NCBI GenBank assembly: GCA_934591745.1
Contig: CAKTPQ010000027.1
Location: 1-20,690 of the forward strand
Length of the DNA: 20,690 nucleotides
Direction of reading: 5' to 3'
Origin: an uncultured Oscillospiraceae bacterium
GTDB taxonomy: Bacteria > Bacillota > Clostridia > Oscillospirales > Oscillospiraceae
Positions 14,899 to 20,690 of the stretch are shown in pieces. The notes below the pieces were generated by a model. That model saw nothing but the letters and a program-made list of their open reading frames with translations. It did no database searches and had not been told where the DNA came from. A program made the translations under genes and the position numbers. How positions within the stretch are numbered: the stretch's first letter is position 1; each line of letters begins with the position of its first letter.

Positions 14899-16953
14899 AT
14901 GACCGATCTGCACACCGACATCCGGTACATCAAGGGCATCGGCGAGACGCGGGCTAAGGCTCTGCAAAAGCTGGGCATTGCCACGCTGGAGGACCTGCTG
15001 TCCTACTTCCCCCGCCGGTGGGAGGACCGGACGCTGACCCGGCCCATCCGGGAGCTGGTGCCGGGGGAATACGCCTGCGTCCGGGCCATGCTGGCGGGCG
15101 ACCCCACCGCCAGCCGCATCGCCGGCGGCCGCACGCTGGTAAAGGTACGGGCCGTGGACGACAGCGGCACGCTGGACGTGGCCTTTTTCAACCAGGACTA
15201 CCGGAAAACCAGTCTCCACAAGGGAGAGACGTATATCTTCTACGGCAGGGTGGAGGGTGACCTGCTGCGCCGCCGCATGACCAATCCGGTGCTGGAACCG
15301 GAGGGGCGGCAGCTGCTGACGGGCCGCATCATGCCCATCTATCCCCTGACCGCCGGCGTCAGCCAGACCATGCTGGCCAAGGCCATGCGGCAGGGGCTGG
15401 ACGCCTGCCGCGACCTGCTGCCGGACGTGCTGCCCGATGAGGTGCGGCAGGCCCATCATCTGTGCTATACCGGCTACGCCTATGAGAACATCCACTTCCC
15501 CGACTCGCCGGAGGCGCTGGACATTGCCCGCCGCCGTCTGGTGTTCGAGGAGCTTTTCGTGTTGGCCTGCGGTCTGCAGCTGCTGCGCTCCCGCCGGGAG
15601 ACGGGCCGCGGCCCCGCCTGCGAAAACGTAAGCCTCGCGCCGTTTTACGACGCCCTGCCCTTCGCCCTCACCAACGCCCAGCGCCGGGCCGTGGAGCAGG
15701 CGGTGTCCGACATGACGTCGGGCCGCCCCATGAACCGCCTGTGTCAGGGCGACGTGGGCAGCGGCAAGACCATGGTGGCGGCGGCCTGCGTCTGGTTCGC
15801 CGCCCAGAGCGGCTGGCAATCGGCGCTGATGGCTCCCACGGAGATCCTGGCCCGCCAGCACTATGAAAATCTGACGCCGCTGTTCGCCCGGTTCGGCCTG
15901 CACTGCGCCCTGCTCACCGGCTCCACCCGGGCCAGGGAGCGCCGCGCCATTCTGGCCGGTCTGGCCGATGGCTCCATCGACCTGTGCATCGGCACCCACG
16001 CCCTGCTGACGGCGGACGTGCAGTACGCCCGGCTGGGGCTGGTCATCACCGACGAGCAGCACCGCTTCGGCGTGGACCAGCGGGCGGCGCTGTCCAGAAA
16101 GGCCGATTCACCCCACATGCTGGTGCTGTCCGCTACCCCCATTCCCCGGACGCTGGCGCTCATCATCTACGGCGATCTGGACGTATCCATCATCGACGAG
16201 CTGCCCCCCGGACGGCAGAAGGTGGACACCTTCGCCGTGGGGGAGAAATACCGCCAGCGGCTGAACGCCTTCATCCGCAAGCAGGTGGCCGAGGGCCATC
16301 AGGTGTTCATCGTCTGCCCTCTGGTGGCGGAGGAGGACCAGCTGCCCGACGAGCGCAAGGCCGTCACCGCCTACGCCAAAAGGCTGCAGGAGGAGGTGTT
16401 CCCCGACCTGCGCATCGCCATGCTCCACGGCCGCATGAAGGCCAGGGAAAAGGAGGCGGTCATGGCCGCCTTTGCCGCCGGTGACAGCGACATTCTGGTG
16501 TCCACCACCGTGGTGGAGGTAGGCGTGGACGTGCCCAACGCCAACCTGATGGTGGTGGAAAACGCCGAGCGCTTCGGCCTCAGCCAGCTCCACCAGCTCC
16601 GGGGCCGCGTAGGCCGCGGCAGCGCCAAAAGCTGGTGCGTCCTGCTGTCCGACAGCGACAACGAGGACACCCGCCGCCGCCTGAAGGTGCTGACGGAGAC
16701 AAACGACGGCTTCCGGATCTCCGAGGAGGACCTAAAGCTCCGCGGCCCCGGTGACTTCTTCGGCCAGCGGCAGCACGGCCTGCCCACCCTGAAGGCCGCC
16801 GATCTCAGCTGCGACATGCGGCTGCTGGACGAGGCCCAGTCCGCCGCCCGGGAGCTGCTGCAGCGCGACCCGTCGCTGACCGACCCTGCCCACGCCCCGC
16901 TGCACCGGCGCATTGACCGGCTGTTCGCGGTGAATGAGGGCGGCCTGAACTGA
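14899..16953 (+). CDS. recG: ATP-dependent DNA helicase RecG
   Basis: RecG is a superfamily 2 helicase that remodels stalled replication forks and branch-migrates Holliday junctions. The 684-residue protein is full length: N-terminal wedge/OB domain (about 45-150), Walker A GDVGSGKT (284-291), Walker B DEQH (385-388, the RecG form) followed by RFGVDQR, SATPIPRTLAL (411-421), and the C-terminal helicase motifs VVEVGVDVPNAN and QLRGRVGRG, then the TRG-type ending. I set the start at ATG 14899, MTDLHTDIRYIKGIG, because it aligns with the family's N terminus. No Shine-Dalgarno is visible; the start is 4 nt after the folA stop, so it probably relies on translational coupling. Confidence 0.96.
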   Translation: MTDLHTDIRYIKGIGETRAKALQKLGIATLEDLLSYFPRRWEDRTLTRPIRELVPGEYACVRAMLAGDPTASRIAGGRTLVKVRAVDDSGTLDVAFFNQDYRKTSLHKGETYIFYGRVEGDLLRRRMTNPVLEPEGRQLLTGRIMPIYPLTAGVSQTMLAKAMRQGLDACRDLLPDVLPDEVRQAHHLCYTGYAYENIHFPDSPEALDIARRRLVFEELFVLACGLQLLRSRRETGRGPACENVSLAPFYDALPFALTNAQRRAVEQAVSDMTSGRPMNRLCQGDVGSGKTMVAAACVWFAAQSGWQSALMAPTEILARQHYENLTPLFARFGLHCALLTGSTRARERRAILAGLADGSIDLCIGTHALLTADVQYARLGLVITDEQHRFGVDQRAALSRKADSPHMLVLSATPIPRTLALIIYGDLDVSIIDELPPGRQKVDTFAVGEKYRQRLNAFIRKQVAEGHQVFIVCPLVAEEDQLPDERKAVTAYAKRLQEEVFPDLRIAMLHGRMKAREKEAVMAAFAAGDSDILVSTTVVEVGVDVPNANLMVVENAERFGLSQLHQLRGRVGRGSAKSWCVLLSDSDNEDTRRRLKVLTETNDGFRISEEDLKLRGPGDFFGQRQHGLPTLKAADLSCDMRLLDEAQSAARELLQRDPSLTDPAHAPLHRRIDRLFAVNEGGLN

Positions 16954-16960
16954 AAAACGC

Positions 16961-17000
16961 AAAAAACGGGCGGAGCGCCTTACGGCGTTCCGTCCGTTTT
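16961..17000. terminator. Bidirectional terminator between recG and the small RNA gene
   Basis: A stem of about 14 bp, imperfect by one wobble (ACGGGCGGAGCGCC with GGCGTTCCGTCCGT) and with a TTAC loop, is flanked by AAAAAA on the left and TTTT on the right. It ends recG on the plus strand. On the minus strand it has the stronger T-run (TTTTTTGCGTTTTT) and ends the candidate small RNA. Confidence 0.88.
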
Positions 17001-17086
17001 GAATGCCGGGCAAAAGGGGGGTGCCCGACAGGGGGAAGAGCAAATTCCAACGTGCGGCGCGCCAACCAAGCGCACCACTATGCTTC
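16961..17086 (-). ncRNA. Candidate standalone small regulatory RNA (unclassified)
   Basis: A near-consensus promoter at 17121-17093 points into about 125 nt that end at an intrinsic terminator, with no convincing gene between. Predicted fold: hairpin 1 (17087-17034) closed by GGAAGCA with TGC-TTCC (2-nt bulge) and containing a 7-bp GGTGCGC/GCGCGCC stem with a 7-nt loop; hairpin 2 (17029-17005), GTCGGGCA/TGCCCGGC, with exposed loop CCCCCCTTT; then the terminator stem. C-rich loops of this kind in Firmicute sRNAs target G-rich ribosome sites. I see no 6S, SRP (no GGAAGGAAGC core), tmRNA or riboswitch signature. A 32-codon GTG frame inside is unsupported. Confidence 0.65.
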
Positions 17087-17092
17087 CTGCAT

Positions 17093-17121
17093 ATTGTACT
17101 GCAATGTTTTTTTATTGTCAA
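17093..17121 (-). promoter_or_regulatory. Near-consensus promoter of the small RNA
   Basis: On the minus strand: TTGACA (17121-17116), exact 17-nt spacer, and TACAAT (17098-17093), with A/T-rich sequence upstream resembling an UP element. It is one of the best promoter matches in the window and faces away from uvrC. No protein-coding gene lies downstream on that strand before the terminator. Confidence 0.75.
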
Positions 17122-17192
17122 TGTTTTTCATCGGATAATTTTTCCTTTTTCTGACACTTTTTTCGCTGCTCCGGCCCGGTCCCCTCTCCCCC

Positions 17193-17221
17193 TTGCCTGC
17201 CCCGGCCCGCCGTGCTATACT
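17193..17221 (+). promoter_or_regulatory. Promoter of uvrC
   Basis: -35 TTGCCT (17193-17198), 17-nt spacer, and -10 TATACT (17216-17221), followed by GGGAAAAACACA, closely matching the initial transcribed region at thyA. Confidence 0.6.
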
Positions 17222-17253
17222 GGGAAAAACACATTCCGCAGGGAGGTGCCGCC

Positions 17254-19095
17254 ATGACGAAGGACGAGCTGCGCGCCAGAGCCAACGAGCTGCCGCTGCT
17301 GCCCGGCGTCTATCTGATGATGGACAAAACGGGGCAGGTCATCTACGTGGGCAAGGCCAAAAAACTGAAGAACCGGGTGAGCCAGTACTTTCAGGACACC
17401 GCCTCCCACAACGGCAAGACCCGCCGCATGGTGTCCCAGGTGGATCGGTTCGACACCATCATCGTCCGCTCGGAGTTTGAGGCCCTCATCCTGGAGAACT
17501 CCCTCATCAAGCGGCACATGCCCCGCTACAACATCCTGCTGAAGGACGACAAGGGCTACCCCTTCGTCCGGCTGGACGAGAAGTCCGCCTACCCCCGGTT
17601 CTCGCTGGTGACCCGCCCCGCTCAGGACGGTGCCCGGTACTTCGGCCCCTTCGGCGGCCGCAGCGAGACGCGGCAGGCCATCGACGCGGTGTGCGCCGCC
17701 CTGCGGCTGCCCACCTGCTCCCGCCGGTTCCCCCAGGACATCGGCAGGGAGCGGCCCTGCCTCAACCATCACATCGGCCGGTGCGATGGCTTCTGCCGCC
17801 CCGACGGCCCGGACGCCGCCGAGTACCGCCGCCGCATCGCCCAGGCGGTGCGGCTGTTTGAGGGGCGGCTGCGGCAGGTGACGGCGGAGCTGACCGCCCA
17901 GATGAACGACGCCGCCGAGGCGCTGGATTTCGAGCGGGCCGCCACCCTGCGGGATCAGGTGCGGGCACTGTCGGTGCTGTCCAAGAACCAGAAGGTCATT
18001 GCCGGCATCTGCGCCGACACCGACGTGTGGGGCGTGTACACCGGCCCCGCCCGGGCCGGCTGCGCCGTGCTGCACATCGAGGACGGCGACCTGCTGGGCC
18101 GCCGGGTGGAGGTGCTGCCCGCCGCCGAGGACGACGCCGCGCTGCTGGACGCTGTGGTGACCCAGTACTATCTGGGCCGGGAGCTGCTGCCCCGCGAGAT
18201 CCTGCTGCCCCTGCCGGTGGAGGATATGGACACCCTTTCCGCCCTGCTGACGGAGCGCTGCGGCCACACCGTCACCCTCCGTATACCCCAGCGGGGCCAG
18301 CGCCGGGAGCTGCTGGACATCGCCTGCCGCAACGCCCGGGAGGAGGTGGAGCGTGTCACCTCCGATGCCGAGCGCACCGCCGGCATCCTCCGGCTCCTGC
18401 AGGAGCTGGCGGGCCTGCCGGTGCCGCCCCGCCGCATGGAGAGCTACGACATCTCCCACACCGGCGGCGCCGATCAGGTGGCCAGCATGGTGGTGTTCAT
18501 GGACGGCCGCCCCCTGAAGCGGGACTACCGCCGGTTCCAGATCAAAACCTGTGACGGTGCCGACGACTATGGCGCCATGGCGGAGGTGCTGGAGCGCCGG
18601 TTCCGCCGGTATCTGGACGGCGATGAGAAGTTCGCCCCCCTCCCAGACCTGCTGCTCATCGACGGCGGCGTGCAGCACGCCCGCGTGGCGGAGGAGTTGC
18701 TGGAACGGCTGCACCTGTCCGTGCCCGTATTGGGCATGGTGAAGGACGACCGCCACCGCACCCGCGCTTTGGTCACCGCCGCCGGCATGGAGATCGGCAT
18801 CCAGACACCCCCCGCCCTGTTCGCCCTCATCGGCCGCGTGCAGGAGGAGGTACACCGCTTCGCCATCACCTACCACCACCAGAAGCACGCCAAAAACGCC
18901 TATCGCTCCCGGCTGGATGGCATCCCCGGTGTGGGGGAGGCCCGGAAAAAACTGCTTTTGCAGCGGTTCGGCACCGTGAAGGCCGTCCGGGCCGCGGAGC
19001 TTCTCCAGCTGGAGGAGGTGCTGCCCCGGCCCGCCGCCCGGGCCGTCTACGACCATTTCCACAGGGCGGACGCCCCAAAGGAGGACACCCCATGA
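17254..19095 (+). CDS. uvrC: Excinuclease ABC subunit C
   Basis: UvrC makes the 3' and 5' incisions in nucleotide excision repair after UvrAB locates the lesion. The 613-residue product has the full set of parts: an N-terminal GIY-YIG nuclease (PGVYLMMDKTGQVIYVGKAKKLKNR); a UVR UvrB-binding motif near 218-232 (AAEALDFERAATLRD); the C-terminal RNase H-like nuclease with D399 in SYDISHTGG and the acidic residue in LLIDGGVQHA near 470; and helix-hairpin-helix DNA binding near 556 (IPGVGEARKKLLLQRFG). The ATG at 17254 has GGGAGG about 7 nt upstream. Its stop overlaps the next gene's start as ATGA. No LexA box was seen at its promoter. Confidence 0.97.
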   Translation: MTKDELRARANELPLLPGVYLMMDKTGQVIYVGKAKKLKNRVSQYFQDTASHNGKTRRMVSQVDRFDTIIVRSEFEALILENSLIKRHMPRYNILLKDDKGYPFVRLDEKSAYPRFSLVTRPAQDGARYFGPFGGRSETRQAIDAVCAALRLPTCSRRFPQDIGRERPCLNHHIGRCDGFCRPDGPDAAEYRRRIAQAVRLFEGRLRQVTAELTAQMNDAAEALDFERAATLRDQVRALSVLSKNQKVIAGICADTDVWGVYTGPARAGCAVLHIEDGDLLGRRVEVLPAAEDDAALLDAVVTQYYLGRELLPREILLPLPVEDMDTLSALLTERCGHTVTLRIPQRGQRRELLDIACRNAREEVERVTSDAERTAGILRLLQELAGLPVPPRRMESYDISHTGGADQVASMVVFMDGRPLKRDYRRFQIKTCDGADDYGAMAEVLERRFRRYLDGDEKFAPLPDLLLIDGGVQHARVAEELLERLHLSVPVLGMVKDDRHRTRALVTAAGMEIGIQTPPALFALIGRVQEEVHRFAITYHHQKHAKNAYRSRLDGIPGVGEARKKLLLQRFGTVKAVRAAELLQLEEVLPRPAARAVYDHFHRADAPKEDTP

Positions 19096-20054
19096 GATAC
19101 TACGCCACCCTCGGCCCCGCCTGCTGCGAAGTGTCCGCGCTGCGCGCTCTGCTGCGCCGGGGCATCACCGGCTTCCGGCTCAACCTGTCCCACACGCCGC
19201 TGGCGGCCCGGCGGGACTGGATCGCCGCCCTCCACGATGCGGAGCGGCAGACGGGCCTTTCCGCCTCGCTGATGATCGACCTCCGCGGGCCGGAGGTGCG
19301 CATCGGCGCGCTGCCCGCCCCCCTGCCGCTGGCGGAGGGCGATACGGTAACGCTGGGCGCGGACATCCCCGTGGAGGCGGACGTGCTGGCCGCTCTGCGT
19401 CCCGGCATGACCGTGCTGCTGGATGACGGCGCCATGGCGCTGACCGTGCTGGACGGCGGCGTGTGCCGCGTCACCCGAGGCGGCGTCCTCACCGGTCACA
19501 AGAGCCTGACGCTGGAGGGCGCCGACCTCCACCGACCCGCCCTGTGCGAAGCAGACCTTGCCGATCTGGCGCAGGCGGCGGCGCTGGGCGTTGACGCCGT
19601 CATGCAGCCCTTCGTCCGCAGCGCCGATGACCTCCGGGCCGTCCGGCGTGCCATGGCGGAGCGCGGCCTCGCCGGCGCGGAGCTGTTCGCCAAGGTGGAG
19701 AACCAGCCGGGGCTGGACGCCCTGCCGGACTGGATGGACCTGTGCGGTGTGGTGACCATCGCCCGGGGCGATCTGGGCAGCAGCCTGCCGCTGGAGCACC
19801 TGCCCGCCGCCCAGAAACACATCGCCGCCCTGTGCCGCAGCCGCCGGAAGCCCTTTCTGGTGGTGACCCAGCTGCTCCACAGCATGCTCGACCACCCCAC
19901 CCCCACCCGGGCGGAGGTGCTGGACATCTACAACGCCGTGCTGGACGGCGCGGACTGCCTGATGCTCACCGGTGAGACGGCCCAGGGCCGTTACCCGCTG
20001 GAGGCGGCGGACTGGCTTCTCCGCGTGGCGCGGGAGGCGGAAAAAGCCCGCTGA
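19092..20054 (+). CDS. Short pyruvate-kinase-like protein lacking the C domain
   Basis: The 320-residue product is homologous to pyruvate kinase (PEP + ADP to pyruvate + ATP), whose usual length is about 470-590. Recognisable in order: ATLGPA; FRLNLSH (R29, N31); DLRGPEVRIG (63-72; usual DTKGPEIR, Lys changed to Arg); LEGADLHRPALCEADL; AKVENQPG with the catalytic-type K201 and E203; ARGDLG (224-229); VVTQLLHSML with T259; PTRAEVLDIYNAVLDG; and LTGETAQGRYPLEAA. The protein ends right after the barrel; the allosteric C-terminal domain is missing. There is no frameshift and a terminator follows directly, so this looks like a finished compact paralog. It overlaps uvrC by 4 nt. Activity is uncertain. 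Confidence 0.8.
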   Translation: MRYYATLGPACCEVSALRALLRRGITGFRLNLSHTPLAARRDWIAALHDAERQTGLSASLMIDLRGPEVRIGALPAPLPLAEGDTVTLGADIPVEADVLAALRPGMTVLLDDGAMALTVLDGGVCRVTRGGVLTGHKSLTLEGADLHRPALCEADLADLAQAAALGVDAVMQPFVRSADDLRAVRRAMAERGLAGAELFAKVENQPGLDALPDWMDLCGVVTIARGDLGSSLPLEHLPAAQKHIAALCRSRRKPFLVVTQLLHSMLDHPTPTRAEVLDIYNAVLDGADCLMLTGETAQGRYPLEAADWLLRVAREAEKAR

Positions 20055-20063
20055 AGCGCGCAT

Positions 20064-20099
20064 AAAAAAGGAACGCACCCGCAGGTGCGTTCCTTTTTT
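20064..20099. terminator. Bidirectional terminator between convergent genes
   Basis: A perfect 10-bp stem GGAACGCACC (20070-20079) with GGTGCGTTCC (20084-20093) and a 4-nt loop is flanked by six As and six Ts. It serves both the pyruvate-kinase-like gene and the convergent surface-protein gene. The stem is identical to that at 11916-11940. Confidence 0.92.
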
Positions 20100-20105
20100 A
20101 TGCAA

Positions 20106-20690
20106 TTACTCCTCATCCCGGCGCTTCCGGCGCAGCAGCGCCAGACCCGTCAGCGACGTGACTGCCGTCAAACCATAGACGCCGATACCGGCATCGAAGG
20201 TGCCGGGGCTGGACTTCCCGTTCTCGCTGCCGCTTTCAGCGGTCCTGCCCCGCGGGGGGATGACGGTGTCGGACTGGCTGATCGTCTTGGTCCCGTTGGC
20301 ATCGGCAAAGTACTTGCCGCAGGCCTTGCACTGCCAGTATTCGGTGTTGCCCCGGGCGTAGATGCCAGGCGCCTTGGCCGCCGTATGCTTCAGGTCATGG
20401 TTGCCGGCGTCTTTCTTGCCGTAGGCCTGCCCGCACACGGTGCAGACCGCCTTTTCGGTACAGGTGGCCGTGCCGCCGGTGTGGCCTGTGGCCTTGATGG
20501 CCGTGCCGCTCTGCAGCTTCACGCCGCAGCCCTTGCAGTAGATATCGCCGGTGTGGCCGTCCTCGGTGCAGGTGGCCTTCTTGGCGTTCCGCAGCTCTGT
20601 GCCGCCCACATGGTTATTGGCGTCCACCGTGCCGTAGGCCTGCCCGCACACGGTGCAGACCGCCGCGCTGACGCAGGTGGCCGTGCCGCC
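20106..20690 (-). CDS. Cys-rich repeat surface protein, C-terminal part
   Basis: The last 194 residues of a larger protein enter from the right edge; the frame is open to the window end and the true start is outside. It contains CxxC-bearing repeats: two copies of VCTVCGQAYG 71 residues apart, plus YCKGCG and QCKACGKYF. These resemble small zinc-ribbon-like modules common in clostridial surface proteins. The C terminus has SPGTFDAG, a hydrophobic span (GIGVYGLTAVTSLTGLALL) and a basic tail RRKRRDEE, the layout of a sortase sorting signal, though the core is SPGTFD where SPxTGD would be expected. Probably exported and wall- or membrane-anchored; binding partner unknown. Confidence 0.8.
   Translation of the reverse strand, partial: GGTATCVSAAVCTVCGQAYGTVDANNHVGGTELRNAKKATCTEDGHTGDIYCKGCGVKLQSGTAIKATGHTGGTATCTEKAVCTVCGQAYGKKDAGNHDLKHTAAKAPGIYARGNTEYWQCKACGKYFADANGTKTISQSDTVIPPRGRTAESGSENGKSSPGTFDAGIGVYGLTAVTSLTGLALLRRKRRDEE
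20418..20664. repeat. 213-bp coding repeat in the surface-protein gene
   Basis: A 34-bp block is identical at 20418-20451 and 20631-20664, a period of 213 bp (71 codons), and flanking sequence such as CAGGTGGCCGTGCCGCC also recurs up to the window edge. More units probably lie beyond the edge. Confidence 0.8.

Noticed and set aside
16980..17078. A 32-codon GTG-started frame inside the small RNA
   Set aside because: Its ribosome site would have to be the first few nucleotides of the transcript, it has no recognisable features, and it ends inside the terminator stem.
16961..17086. Candidate RNA as 6S RNA, 4.5S/SRP RNA or tmRNA
   Set aside because: It is too short for 6S or tmRNA, lacks the SRP GGAAGGAAGC core, and has no tRNA-like ends.
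17215..19062. Very long open frames antisense to real genes, such as one opposite uvrC, and similar ones opposite rimO, recA and cysS
   Set aside because: They are rich in His, Gly, Gln, Val and Leu, have no conserved motifs, and arise from high GC at third codon positions of the genuine genes.

Overview
The window is about 20.7 kb of GC-rich bacterial chromosome made of ordinary housekeeping genes with short intergenic regions. Several features point to Clostridia, probably an Oscillospiraceae-like gut Firmicute: a T-box leader on cysS, a DUF1385 (YqhQ-type) gene next to prmC, vegetative TTGACA/TATAAT promoters, strong GGAGG ribosome sites, a COG2509-type FAD protein, and a surface protein with Cys-rich repeats and a sortase-like tail. 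The lineage is an inference from gene content. No phage, insertion sequence, CRISPR array, tRNA or rRNA was seen.

Layout. Positions 1-13327 are transcribed almost entirely on the minus strand. In minus-strand order, the FAD oxidoreductase (13327-11954) ends in a strong terminator. A lipoprotein, response regulator and histidine kinase form an operon (11799-8119), with an unusual repeat and hairpin block between regulator and kinase. DUF1385, prmC, recA, recX and rimO follow tightly (8047-3088); a LexA-box-like site overlaps their likely promoter. Then come pgsA, cysS behind its T-box, and the start of the S10 ribosomal operon (rpsJ, cut by the window edge) behind a leader of about 280 nt.

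Positions 13479-20054 run on the plus strand: thyA-folA-recG (thymidylate and folate metabolism plus fork rescue), then uvrC with a short pyruvate-kinase-like gene overlapping it by 4 nt. At the right edge, the 3' part of a repeat-containing surface protein lies on the minus strand.

The most interesting candidate is unannotated. Between recG and uvrC, a near-consensus minus-strand promoter (TTGACA, 17-nt spacer, TACAAT) fires into about 125 nt of strongly foldable sequence ending in an intrinsic terminator. This looks like a standalone small RNA gene. The nine-nucleotide loop of its second hairpin (CCCCCCUUU) is exactly complementary to the unusual Shine-Dalgarno AAAGGGGGG of the lipoprotein/two-component operon in the same window. 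That suggests, without proving, translational control. Other points of interest are the REP-like block inside the two-component operon, a palindrome over that operon's extended -10, a pyruvate kinase reduced to 320 residues, a four-cysteine cluster in the FAD protein, and a cell-wall sorting signal with a changed core.
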